From: SSS58A sp041648155
GTDB lineage: Bacteria; Krumholzibacteriota; Krumholzibacteriia; Krumholzibacteriales; Krumholzibacteriaceae
Direction: 5' to 3'
NCBI GenBank assembly: GCA_041648155.1
Contig: JBAZPL010000071.1
Span: forward strand, 1-12,376
Length of the DNA stretch: 12,376 bases
Positions 1-6,206 of the stretch are shown one piece after another. The notes beneath the pieces are model-generated. The model ran no database searches. It worked only from the letters and a program-made list of their open reading frames with translations, and was not told the origin of the DNA. Position 1 is the first letter of the stretch. Every line of letters starts with the position of its first letter. The translations under genes were made by a program, and so were the position numbers.

Positions 1-318
1 ATACGCGATCTCGTGCGGGGCGCGCTCGTGGAGGAGGAATGGAGCTCCGCGAAGAAAGAGGTCATCGGCGTTCTTGTCGTCGTCTACGACCATCGCATGC
101 GAGAGCTGTCCTCGCGCATGCTCAACGTGGAGCACGGACACCACAGTGAAATCGTCACGACGCTTCATCTCCACCTCGATCACGACACCTGCCTCGAGGC
201 GAAAGTCATCCGGGGAAAGCCGGCCGCGGTGCGCCACATCGCCGACAAGCTCATTTCGATGAAGGGGGTCAAATACGGAAGGCTTATTCCGGCGACCGCG
301 GGGAAGCGGCTGCGCTGA
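1..318 (+). CDS. nikR: Nickel-responsive regulator NikR, 5'-truncated
   Basis: This is the C-terminal part of a NikR-type transcription regulator. NikR is a tetrameric ribbon-helix-helix repressor that binds Ni(II) through an ACT-like C-terminal domain and usually controls nickel uptake genes. The reading frame is open from base 1, giving 105 visible residues. NikR proteins are about 130-140 residues, so roughly the first 30, the DNA-binding ribbon-helix-helix, lie outside the window. By alignment from memory with E. coli NikR, the ligands His76, His87, His89 and Cys95 are all present here: the first His of VEHGHH, both His of TLHLHLDHD, and the Cys of DTCLE. The segment DKLISMKGVKYGRL also matches the family. 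Metal binding should be intact. The 3' end overlaps the convergent zinc-ribbon gene by 35 bp, with no separate terminator visible. Its target genes cannot be seen here. Confidence 0.93.
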   Translation: MRDLVRGALVEEEWSSAKKEVIGVLVVVYDHRMRELSSRMLNVEHGHHSEIVTTLHLHLDHDTCLEAKVIRGKPAAVRHIADKLISMKGVKYGRLIPATAGKRLR

Positions 319-1498
319 GTATCTCCGCGCCGCAGGACGCGCAGAAGCGGCCGTCCCGGGAAGCCGCGCCGCAGGACGGGCAGCTCGCTCCGAGCACGGA
401 ACCGCAGCACGGGCAAAAGTTGAAGCTTGCGGGCGGGTACGAGCCGCATACGGGACACACCGAACGCTCGTCTTTCCTGCAGGCGAGGTAGATGACGAGC
501 CCCGCGTAGAGCGTGACGAGAACGAGGATGCCCCAGAGAATCGTCGACATCGCTCTCCGCCTCGAATCGACCGACACCCAGTTGAAGACGGGAAAGAATC
601 CGAACAGATAGAGGAACGCGGCGACGAAAGACGTTTGCGTCCCGCCCCGCAGAAGCGCCCCGAGGAATCCCGCGAAGAGAACACCGTTCGCGATCGCCAG
701 AAAGGCGATCTGGACGCGCGACCAGCCGCACGTCCTTCCCGCTTCATCCTCGCGCGGGAAGCACTCCTCGAGGCGCGTCCCGCAAAACGGGCAGACGCGG
801 AACTCCTTCCGGACGCTCCTCCCGCATCCGCAGCAGAACGCGCCGAGCCCTTTCCCGCACTCGGGACAGAACCGGTCGCGCGCCGGAACCGTCCGCCCGC
901 ACGATGGGCAGCGCAGCGACGCGCGCTCCCGGCATACGAGATACGCTATGAGCCCGGCGGGGACGGTGAAGGGCTGAAGGGCGGCCCAGAATGCGGCAGG
1001 CATATTCCGTCGCGTCGAGTCGGTGTAAACCCATACGGCGCTCGCTATCATTACGGCGAAGCCGATAACGGGATAGAGCACCCGCGAGCCCCCCTCGAGC
1101 TTGAACGCGAGAATCAGATTGAAAAGCACGACGGCGAGCGCGACAACGAAGAGGGCGCCCCGGTCGGATGAGCGCTCCGCTTCCGGCCGCGGCTCGGGGC
1201 GGCTTCGCGCCGGGAACGGGGGCTCCGCCGCGCGGCTCGCGAGCGCGGAGGAAGTCAACCGGGAGACGTCCCCCGACACGCCCGATTCGAGGCAGCCGCG
1301 GTGCATCTTCCTGATATCGGACTCATATGCGCGACAGGATTCGCATTTCTCGAGGTGAATGGAAACGGACTCGACGGCGGCGCCCGCTTCCGCGTACACC
1401 GCCATCACGATCTCCGCGCGGACCGCGACGCATTCGGGATTCGCGTGCGGTTCCCGCTCCAGGCGTTTTCTCTTCCTGCCGAACCATTCTCCGAACAT
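284..1498 (-). CDS. Membrane zinc-ribbon protein with N-terminal zinc anti-sigma (ZAS-like) domain; putative anti-sigma factor
   Basis: This 404-residue protein is encoded directly after an ECF sigma gene, so it is probably the cognate anti-sigma factor. Residues 23-65 resemble a zf-HC2/ZAS domain: Cys23, then His48-x3-Cys52-x2-Cys55. A charged, Pro-rich linker (about 90-112) follows. Next come two copies of one module, each with three hydrophobic segments (about 114-134, 139-157, 166-188; then 261-283, 288-308, 316-338) and a pair of CxxC zinc ribbons (197-240; then 348-389). The copies share landmark residues: DSTRR/DSRRR after the second segment, then YLVCR/YLACR running into CPxCG. ATG at 1498 was chosen because AAAGG lies 10 bases upstream. 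A GTG at 1525 would overlap the sigma stop by 4 bp (GTGA) and is a real alternative, adding nine residues. The sequence shows the domain architecture; the anti-sigma role is inferred from context and the ZAS motif. Confidence 0.8.
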   Translation of the reverse strand: MFGEWFGRKRKRLEREPHANPECVAVRAEIVMAVYAEAGAAVESVSIHLEKCESCRAYESDIRKMHRGCLESGVSGDVSRLTSSALASRAAEPPFPARSRPEPRPEAERSSDRGALFVVALAVVLFNLILAFKLEGGSRVLYPVIGFAVMIASAVWVYTDSTRRNMPAAFWAALQPFTVPAGLIAYLVCRERASLRCPSCGRTVPARDRFCPECGKGLGAFCCGCGRSVRKEFRVCPFCGTRLEECFPREDEAGRTCGWSRVQIAFLAIANGVLFAGFLGALLRGGTQTSFVAAFLYLFGFFPVFNWVSVDSRRRAMSTILWGILVLVTLYAGLVIYLACRKDERSVCPVCGSYPPASFNFCPCCGSVLGASCPSCGAASRDGRFCASCGAEILSAAASPRSPE

Positions 1499-1521
1499 CG
1501 CGCCCTGGCCTTTCGTCGTTG

Positions 1522-2157
1522 TCACCGCTCCGCCTGCGCGGAAGGGACAGCCGCGGTACCGGAAAAAATCCTGAGCCGCACGCGGAGATGCTCGACGGCG
1601 AGAAACATCCGCGAACGGGCTGTCGCCTCGGGTATCTTGAGCACCGCCGCGATCTCCTTGAAGGAAAAATCGTTGAACTCGCGCAACGCAAATACCTCCC
1701 GCTGCAATCGCGGGAGGTTTACGAGCTCGCGTTCGAGCGCATCGACGAACTCGGCGTTCTCCGTCCTCCGATCGGGGCCGGGAGCGCCGTCCGGCGCGCT
1801 CTCCATGATGTCTACTTCCGAATCGTCGCCGAGTCGCCGCATGGACGGCATATGAAACTTGCCTCGCTGCTCCCTCGAACGCAGAATATTCTTGCAGTGA
1901 TTCGCCGCGAGGGTGAACAGCCACGTCCTGAAGCTCAGCTTGGGATTGAAGCGGTCGAGATTCACGATCGCCCGGAGCACCACCTCTTGATAGACGTCCG
2001 CCGGGTCCGCGGCCCCCCCGACAAGACGATTCACGAAGCTGTACAGACCCTTTTCGTAGCGCCCGAAGAGCTCTTCGAGCGCTTTGCGATCTCCCGCGTG
2101 ACCCCTTCGCGCCAGATCCGAATCGTCCGGCGCCACTATCACATTCCTCTCATCCAT
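1522..2157 (-). CDS. ECF-type RNA polymerase sigma factor (sigma-70 family)
   Basis: This 211-residue protein has the two-domain layout of extracytoplasmic-function sigma factors, which direct RNA polymerase to a small regulon in response to envelope or other signals. Region 2 spans about residues 27-95, including the DPADVYQEVVLRA core-binding helix and RTWLFTLAANHCKNILR. Region 4 spans about 134-192, with LPRLQREVFALREF followed by the helix-turn-helix FSFKEIAAVLKIPEATARSR. A short acidic linker (109-133) separates them, and there is no region 1.1 or 3. The ATG at 2157 has only weak Shine-Dalgarno support. A GTG at 2136 preceded by GAGAGG at good spacing would remove seven residues and is possible. 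The gene starts 39 bp after the dockerin-like gene and is followed at once by the zinc-ribbon anti-sigma candidate, so all three are probably co-transcribed. The signal sensed is unknown. Confidence 0.93.
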   Translation of the reverse strand: MDERNVIVAPDDSDLARRGHAGDRKALEELFGRYEKGLYSFVNRLVGGAADPADVYQEVVLRAIVNLDRFNPKLSFRTWLFTLAANHCKNILRSREQRGKFHMPSMRRLGDDSEVDIMESAPDGAPGPDRRTENAEFVDALERELVNLPRLQREVFALREFNDFSFKEIAAVLKIPEATARSRMFLAVEHLRVRLRIFSGTAAVPSAQAER

Positions 2158-2196
2158 ACAACTGAGCGCGGCTTTCGTTTAAAATTACCCCCGCCA

Positions 2197-2862
2197 TCAC
2201 ATACACGAGTGCTGGTAATGCTGCCCGAAGAAAGCGAAATCGCTCAGGTTGCATTTGTCGTCGTCGTTGAAATCGCAGCAGGCGTTGTACCCGCCCTGTC
2301 CCAGGTTCTTGTTGTAGCTCGTGCCGTAGGGGATAAGATCGGACAGATTGACGACGCCGTCCGGCTTGCCGGAGGCGCCGGTGAGATCGGGGCCCTTGAG
2401 GACGACATTGAGACACAGATAGTTCGGGCCGCAGGGAGGATTCCTGAGTATTTCGCCCTGTACCGCTATGTACAAGCCTCCGGTCAGCACGCATCCCCCC
2501 GCCCTGAAGATGCCGGAAAATGTGGTTCGGCCGTTGAGGCCGGTCAGCGAATCGGCAGCGACCGCCTCGACGCAGAGGTAGAGCGTCTGCGCGGCGCTGC
2601 AGGCATTTATCCAGTAATCGGTCCAGGGAATGCCGGGAACGGGATTGTGGGCCAGATCCCGCACCTCGATCCAGATACAATCGCCCGTGCCGCCGCAGCC
2701 GTTTCGTATCTGCTCGAAATCGCCGCGGGGGCAGATCGTAACCTTCATATTCTGACAGCTCACGCCCGCCGTGCTGTAGCAAAACGTGTCGGGGTCGAGC
2801 GCATTTGCCCGCATGGCGAAGGTAATCATGAAAACAGCCAAAAGCATGAGAATGACGCGCAT
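2197..2862 (-). CDS. Secreted cysteine-rich protein with C-terminal dockerin-like (EF-hand-like) repeats
   Basis: This 221-residue protein begins with a Sec signal peptide (MRVILMLLAVFMITFAMRANA, probable cleavage after residue 21), so it is exported. The mature part carries 14 cysteines, implying several disulfides in an oxidising compartment. The C-terminus has two dockerin-like calcium loops. The second (residues 197-208) follows the D-x-N-x-D-x3-N-x2-D spacing with Asp197, Asn199, Asp201, Asn205 and Asp208. The first (164-175, PDGVVNLSD core) is degenerate at its first ligand. Such LSD-containing pairs are common at the C-termini of secreted proteins in uncultured FCB-group genomes. Residues 25-155 match no family I recognise. 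ATG is set by an ideal GGAGGT six bases upstream, and a sigma70-like promoter lies directly before it. It shares an apparent operon with the sigma and anti-sigma genes and could be their signal, target or partner; that is inference. Confidence 0.85.
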   Translation of the reverse strand: MRVILMLLAVFMITFAMRANALDPDTFCYSTAGVSCQNMKVTICPRGDFEQIRNGCGGTGDCIWIEVRDLAHNPVPGIPWTDYWINACSAAQTLYLCVEAVAADSLTGLNGRTTFSGIFRAGGCVLTGGLYIAVQGEILRNPPCGPNYLCLNVVLKGPDLTGASGKPDGVVNLSDLIPYGTSYNKNLGQGGYNACCDFNDDDKCNLSDFAFFGQHYQHSCM

Positions 2863-2892
2863 TTCCGCACCTCCGCATATCGTTCAAAAAGC

Positions 2893-2924
2893 TGTGATTA
2901 TGCCGATAGAGGAATTATATCACA
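2893..2924. promoter_or_regulatory. Inverted repeat TGTGAT-N20-ATCACA over the dockerin-like gene promoter
   Basis: Perfect six-base arms (2893-2898 and 2919-2924) flank a 20-base spacer. One arm touches the -10 box and the other lies just past the expected transcription start. This arrangement would suit a dimeric repressor. The half-sites look CRP/FNR-like, but the spacing is far longer than the usual N6 for CRP, so identity with a known operator is doubtful. Confidence 0.35.
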
Positions 2925-2941
2925 AACGGCGCGCGATTCAA
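2914..2941 (-). promoter_or_regulatory. Sigma70-type promoter for dockerin-like/sigma/anti-sigma genes
   Basis: On the minus strand a perfect -10 TATAAT (2919-2914) lies 16 bases after TTGAAT (2941-2936), which matches the -35 consensus at four of six positions. The -35 overlaps the last codons of the upstream DUF1028 gene. Transcription would start near 2907, giving a leader of about 45 bases with an ideal Shine-Dalgarno. Read-through from the DUF1028 gene is also possible because no terminator separates them. Confidence 0.7.
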
Positions 2942-3957
2942 AGTGCTCCGAGTATCTTATCGAGACGATCTGGACTCACCGTGAGGAGCCCCGTGGCCGG
3001 GAGCCGCTTGAGCAGCTCCTTCCAGTTCGCGTCCCTCTCGACGACCGGCTTGAGAATCTTGATTCCCTCGTCGTCCCGTCCGACGTTGACGAGGGAAACG
3101 CCCTGCCAGAACGCGAGCTCGAGGTTATCGGGAGCGAGCTTTGCCGCTTCTCCGTATGCCTCCATCGCGTCCTTCAGGTCCCCCTGCGCCATCGCCTCGT
3201 CCCCCAGGTTCTCGAACGTATACGCGCGCTGCAGTTTGATGAGGCGCGCAAGCTCTCCGAGAGGACGAGGATTGTCCTCGACGCGAAGGTCCATGACGAC
3301 GTCCGACCACGGCTCGTCGCTCGATACTCCCCGCACGATGAGAATCGCCGCGGACTGGCTTCCCCTGATATCGCCGCCGGCCTGCTGAGCGGCCTCGAGA
3401 GCGGCGAGCATGCGGTCGGCGAGATCCCCCTGCGCAGTCTCGTACGCCTTCGCCATGGCGGGCACGACCTTGTCGGTGAGCATCATGTTCGCCTGAACCG
3501 AGTAGCCGCTCCCCGTATGGTGCGAGGCGAACGCGATGCACGAATCGCCCGTGTGCGCCGCCGCGTTCCCTTCGACGTCCACCATCGCCACCTGCCGCAC
3601 GGCGGAATGCGCGTCCTCCTCGACGAGCTTTTCGAGCGCCTCCGCCGCGCTCATCCCTTCGTCCATGAGATCGAGACCGAGAGGGCCGTACGACATGAGA
3701 ACGAGGCTCTGCGTCGCCACGGCACCTGAGCCGGCCCGGGCCCAGGGCACGACCGGCCCCACCGAGAACCAGTGTGACTGAACCGCCACACCCATGTCCC
3801 CCGTCACCGAATCGCGGGCGACAATCGAATAGGTATGAACCGGTCTCTCCTCCGAAGTCTTGAGCGCCCAGGCTTCGGGGGAGAATGGCGCCGACGCGCA
3901 CAGAGCGGCGAGACACAGGGCCAGGAGATTCTTCACGATTCCGAAATTCCCGAACAT
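2938..3957 (-). CDS. Exported DUF1028 (Ntn-hydrolase-fold) protein with C-terminal TPR-like repeats
   Basis: This 339-residue protein starts with a signal peptide (hydrophobic core about 9-23, probable cleavage after AWA at residue 31). Residues about 42-235 form a DUF1028 domain. Its hallmarks are TYSIVARDSVTGDMGVAVQS, then VGPVVPWARAGSGAVATQS, then GNAAAHTGDSC, GYSVQANMML and AMAKAYE. DUF1028 proteins have an Ntn-hydrolase-like fold, but their substrate is not established. Residues about 244-310 are TPR-like (LGDEAMAQGDLKDAMEAYGEAAKLAPDN and the next helix pair), suggesting a protein-binding tail. ATG at 3957 is fixed by AGGAGG seven bases upstream. The gene lies 75 bp before the dockerin-like gene on the same strand. 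The domain assignment is strong. Whether it is an active hydrolase is unknown, and the signal peptide suggests any activity is periplasmic or extracellular. Confidence 0.9.
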   Translation of the reverse strand: MFGNFGIVKNLLALCLAALCASAPFSPEAWALKTSEERPVHTYSIVARDSVTGDMGVAVQSHWFSVGPVVPWARAGSGAVATQSLVLMSYGPLGLDLMDEGMSAAEALEKLVEEDAHSAVRQVAMVDVEGNAAAHTGDSCIAFASHHTGSGYSVQANMMLTDKVVPAMAKAYETAQGDLADRMLAALEAAQQAGGDIRGSQSAAILIVRGVSSDEPWSDVVMDLRVEDNPRPLGELARLIKLQRAYTFENLGDEAMAQGDLKDAMEAYGEAAKLAPDNLELAFWQGVSLVNVGRDDEGIKILKPVVERDANWKELLKRLPATGLLTVSPDRLDKILGAL

Positions 3958-3986
3958 CGACGGGCCTCCTCGATTGGGTGTTGAAT

Positions 3987-3992
3987 AGTATA
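3987..3992 (-). promoter_or_regulatory. Possible -10 box of the DUF1028 gene
   Basis: TATACT on the minus strand matches the -10 consensus at five of six positions. It lies about 17 bases upstream of the AGGAGG ribosome-binding site. No recognisable -35 hexamer exists at 15-19 bases, so the promoter would need an activator or an alternative sigma factor. Confidence 0.35.
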
Positions 3993-4046
3993 CGGGTGCG
4001 AGCCGGTCTGCGCGCTCCGATGCGGCGATCCTCCGGCGCGCACACG

Positions 4047-4061
4047 CTGATTCTGAATCAG
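4047..4061. promoter_or_regulatory. Perfect 15-bp palindrome CTGATTC-T-GAATCAG, operator candidate
   Basis: Seven-base arms are separated by a single base in the divergent region between the DUF1028 and glycosyltransferase genes. A related imperfect half-site (CTGAATTC, 4066-4073) follows, also inside a small TGAA-TTC-TTCA inverted repeat. The symmetry and position fit a dimeric regulator site. No regulator family is assigned. Confidence 0.4.
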
Positions 4062-4118
4062 TCCGCTGAATTCTTCAACAAAATTGTCCGGCCTTGTGAT
4101 ACATTTCAGGAAGCACGT

Positions 4119-4128
4119 CCGTGCACGG
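4119..4128. promoter_or_regulatory. Perfect 10-bp palindrome CCGTGCACGG before the glycosyltransferase
   Basis: The palindrome lies 24 bases before the glycosyltransferase start codon and overlaps a second small inverted repeat (GCACG-TC-CGTGC, 4113-4124). It could be an operator or a leader hairpin. Short perfect palindromes also arise by chance in GC-rich DNA, so support is weak. Confidence 0.25.
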
Positions 4129-4152
4129 CGCATCGACAAAAAGGAGCGAAAC

Positions 4153-5232
4153 ATGCGCATCGCGTTTCTCGGAGATGGTTCGCTCAATCACGTGAGGCGC
4201 TGGGCGGGGTATTTCCACGAACGGGGCCACGAAACGCTCCTCCTGTCGTTCGAGAGCGTCGACGGCTGCCTCGTCCCCGCGCGAAGGCTGAAGAGCCGCT
4301 TCCCGACAAAACTCCTCGGCTATCTCTCGGCGCTCGGCTCCATACGGAAAGAGCTCGAGCACTTTCGCCCGGACCTCGTGAACGCTCTGTATCTCGGCGG
4401 TTACGGCTTCGTCGCGGCGCGAAGCGGGTTTCGCCCCCTCGTCGTCTCGAGCCTCGGCTCCGATCTCCTCATCGATTATCCCTCGTCCCCCGTACACCGG
4501 CTCCAGATTCGCTTTGTGCTGAGGCAGGCGGACCTCGTTCTCACCGACGCCGAAGAGCTCTCGCGCATCGCGATCTCGGCCGGCACGAGCCCGGGGAAAA
4601 TCCTCAAGACGTATCTGGGGATCGACGAGGGCATTTTTTTCCCGCGGAAGAGCGCGCCGGACAAAACACGGCCGGGCGGCGGCGTCCGCGTCGTGAGCAC
4701 GCGCAATCTGTATCCGGTCTACAACGTCGATCTGCTCATCGATGCGGCTCCCCTCATCCGGGAAAAGCGGGACGCGCACTTCGTCGTCTGCGGCGACGGA
4801 CCCGATCGAGCGCGCCTCGAGGAAAGGGTGAAGCGGCTCTCTCTCGAGGGAAGCTTCGTATTCAAGGGGAAGCTCGATCCCCAGGGGATCGCACGAGAGC
4901 TCCGCGCCGCGGACGTGTACGTATCGACGTCGAAATCGGATTCAACGTCCGTCTCGCTCCTCGAGGCGATGGCCTGCGGGACGGTGCCGGTCGTGACCGA
5001 TCTTCCCGCGAACCGCGAATGGATACGGGACGGAGAGAACGGCCGCATCGTGAGGAGCGATGATGCCGCCTCCCTCGCCGGCGCCGTCATAGAGGCGCTC
5101 GATAACGCCTCATTCAGGACCACCGCGCGCGAGATCAATCTCCTCATCATCAACGAACGCGGGCTTTGGAAAAAGAACATGAGATGCGTCGAAGAGGCCT
5201 TTCTCGGTCTCAAATCGAGAGTCCCCCGATAG
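4153..5232 (+). CDS. GT4-type (GT-B fold) glycosyltransferase
   Basis: This 359-residue cytoplasmic or membrane-associated glycosyltransferase would transfer a sugar from a nucleotide donor during glycan, capsule, lipopolysaccharide or exopolysaccharide assembly. The N-terminal acceptor half begins MRIAFLGDGSLNHVRRWAGYF, the usual GT4 first Rossmann strand, and continues through SSLGSDLL (about 99-106). The hinge region DLVLTDAEELSRIA is about 127-140. The C-terminal donor half includes STRNLYPVYN (182-191), VVCGDGPDRARLE (211-223) and VYVSTSKSDSTSVSLLEAMACGTVPVV (255-281). The E-x7-E position has Asp263 in place of the first Glu, with Glu271 conserved; this DSTS-type variant occurs in functional relatives. 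ATG is fixed by AAGGAG six bases upstream; an in-frame upstream extension lacks support. It stands alone on this strand with no other glycan gene nearby, so the acceptor cannot be inferred. Confidence 0.9.
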   Translation: MRIAFLGDGSLNHVRRWAGYFHERGHETLLLSFESVDGCLVPARRLKSRFPTKLLGYLSALGSIRKELEHFRPDLVNALYLGGYGFVAARSGFRPLVVSSLGSDLLIDYPSSPVHRLQIRFVLRQADLVLTDAEELSRIAISAGTSPGKILKTYLGIDEGIFFPRKSAPDKTRPGGGVRVVSTRNLYPVYNVDLLIDAAPLIREKRDAHFVVCGDGPDRARLEERVKRLSLEGSFVFKGKLDPQGIARELRAADVYVSTSKSDSTSVSLLEAMACGTVPVVTDLPANREWIRDGENGRIVRSDDAASLAGAVIEALDNASFRTTAREINLLIINERGLWKKNMRCVEEAFLGLKSRVPR

Positions 5233-5591
5233 CACGGCTTTGGAAACAACGGGGAATTACGGGAAACGATCCGGTGCGTCGGAGAATCATCCCGCCCGCG
5301 AGACGCCTCCCCATGAAAAATACCGCACGAGGGCCGTATCCGCAGTTCCGATTGGGGATTAATTCCCTAAAACAGCTTGCCTTTGAAGAGAGCGTGCGTG
5401 GTCCCGCGCTGCGGCCGCCTGGATTTTCCATTTGCACGATCCCACTAATTCTCTGCGAATAAGATCATTACGATCGGCTCCGCACCTCCGCGGGAAACGC
5501 ATTTACCGAACATCGGCGCCGGACCCGGCTATGGAACGCGACTTGTATATTGCAGCGAGTGAGAACTGGAAAAGAAAGGTCGAACGGGACA
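5233..5591. other. 359-bp intergenic region without a convincing gene
   Basis: The stretch between the glycosyltransferase and the next + operon contains short open frames on both strands, but none has a good ribosome-binding site or a recognisable protein. It is noticeably less GC-rich around 5320-5470. It holds a hairpin-like repeat, TTGGGGA-TTAAT-TCCCTAA (5352-5370, seven pairs counting one G-U), with no U-tract after it. It also has a -10-like TATATT (5546-5551) about 40 bases before the next gene. A clear terminator for the glycosyltransferase gene is not visible. Confidence 0.5.
5546..5551 (+). promoter_or_regulatory. Possible -10 box for the prepilin-peptidase-like/DUF192 operon
   Basis: TATATT matches the -10 consensus at five of six positions and would start transcription near 5558, giving a leader of about 34 bases. 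No -35 hexamer is recognisable at standard spacing, so this is a weak call. Confidence 0.3.
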
Positions 5592-6194
5592 ATGTACGGT
5601 ATCCTCACAGCGGTTTTCATAACGACGGCCTTCTACGTGATGGAGAGAAGGAGATTCCAGATCGTTTTCGGTCTGGCCGCTCTCGTTATCGCGCCGGCCG
5701 TTCTCGGTCTCGTCAACGGGCCCAACGGCCTTATCTATTCGCTCGTCGGAGCCTTCGCCGCGCTCTTCCTCACGCTTCCGCTTTCGATTCTCGGATTCGT
5801 CTCACGCGAAGACGTGATCGTTTCCGTCGCGCTCGGCGGAATACTCGGCGCCGTTCAGTACGCGATCGCCTTCTGCATCGCAACCGCCTTTCTCGCTCTT
5901 CAGAAAATGTTCAAGCTTGAAGCTTCGCCATCCGCAGCCGGAGCCGCGAGCGCCGCGGGGCCGTGCGGGACGCGCCTTCTCGCCTTCGACGAACAGTCCG
6001 CCCTCGTCGAGATCGAGATGCTGAAGATGCTGCGGATGGATCAGATAGGTTCTTCGATGCCGGCGCGCGAGGAAGAGCACCCCGCCGTAAGTCCGGAGAG
6101 CGAAGACTCCGTTCGCAGGGACGCCGTCTTCCCCTGGTGCGCCAAGCTCGCCATCGCGACGCTCGCGGTTCTCATGATCGGGACTTCGATCTAG
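5592..6194 (+). CDS. Integral membrane protein resembling A24 prepilin peptidase but lacking catalytic motifs
   Basis: This 200-residue protein has hydrophobic segments at about 2-17, 22-42, 46-70, 74-105 and a C-terminal one at 184-199. The block FVSREDVIVSVALGGILGAVQYAIAF (about 69-94) lines up with the FGxGDxKLxxALGxxLG region of A24 (TadV/CpaA-like) prepilin peptidases. Upstream, YVMERRRFQIVFG sits where those enzymes have the Asp-basic-IPN segment. The motif is degenerate. GxGD reads as SRED (Asp74 kept), and there is no Asp at all before residue 74, so the first catalytic aspartate is missing. Pilin cleavage is therefore unlikely. Residues 108-182 are a polar Ala/Glu-rich stretch absent from the peptidases. 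ATG at 5592 was chosen because the protein starts naturally there; AAGG lies 12 bases upstream. The DUF192 gene follows after 12 bp. Family assignment is by eye and tentative. Confidence 0.6.
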   Translation: MYGILTAVFITTAFYVMERRRFQIVFGLAALVIAPAVLGLVNGPNGLIYSLVGAFAALFLTLPLSILGFVSREDVIVSVALGGILGAVQYAIAFCIATAFLALQKMFKLEASPSAAGAASAAGPCGTRLLAFDEQSALVEIEMLKMLRMDQIGSSMPAREEEHPAVSPESEDSVRRDAVFPWCAKLAIATLAVLMIGTSI

Positions 6195-6206
6195 GGGGAA
6201 TTTGCC

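Noticed and set aside
2893..2924. A CRP binding site at the dockerin-like promoter
   Set aside because: The half-sites TGTGA/TCACA are right, but the separation is far larger than the N6 of CRP sites, so I kept only a generic inverted repeat.
1327..3729. 800-codon open frame on the + strand opposite the sigma, dockerin-like and DUF1028 genes
   Set aside because: It is antisense to three well-supported genes, is rich in Arg/Glu/His shadow composition, crosses several gene boundaries, and shows no domain. Long antisense frames are expected in GC-rich DNA.
5352..5370. Hairpin TTGGGGA-TTAAT-TCCCTAA as terminator of the glycosyltransferase gene
   Set aside because: It is about 120 bases after the stop, has only seven pairs including a G-U, and is not followed by a T-tract, so I mention it only as a structure.
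5166..5462. Small open frames in the gap after the glycosyltransferase (98 codons on +, 75 codons on -)
   Set aside because: The + frame begins inside the glycosyltransferase gene. Neither has a convincing ribosome-binding site, domain, or membrane or signal segment.
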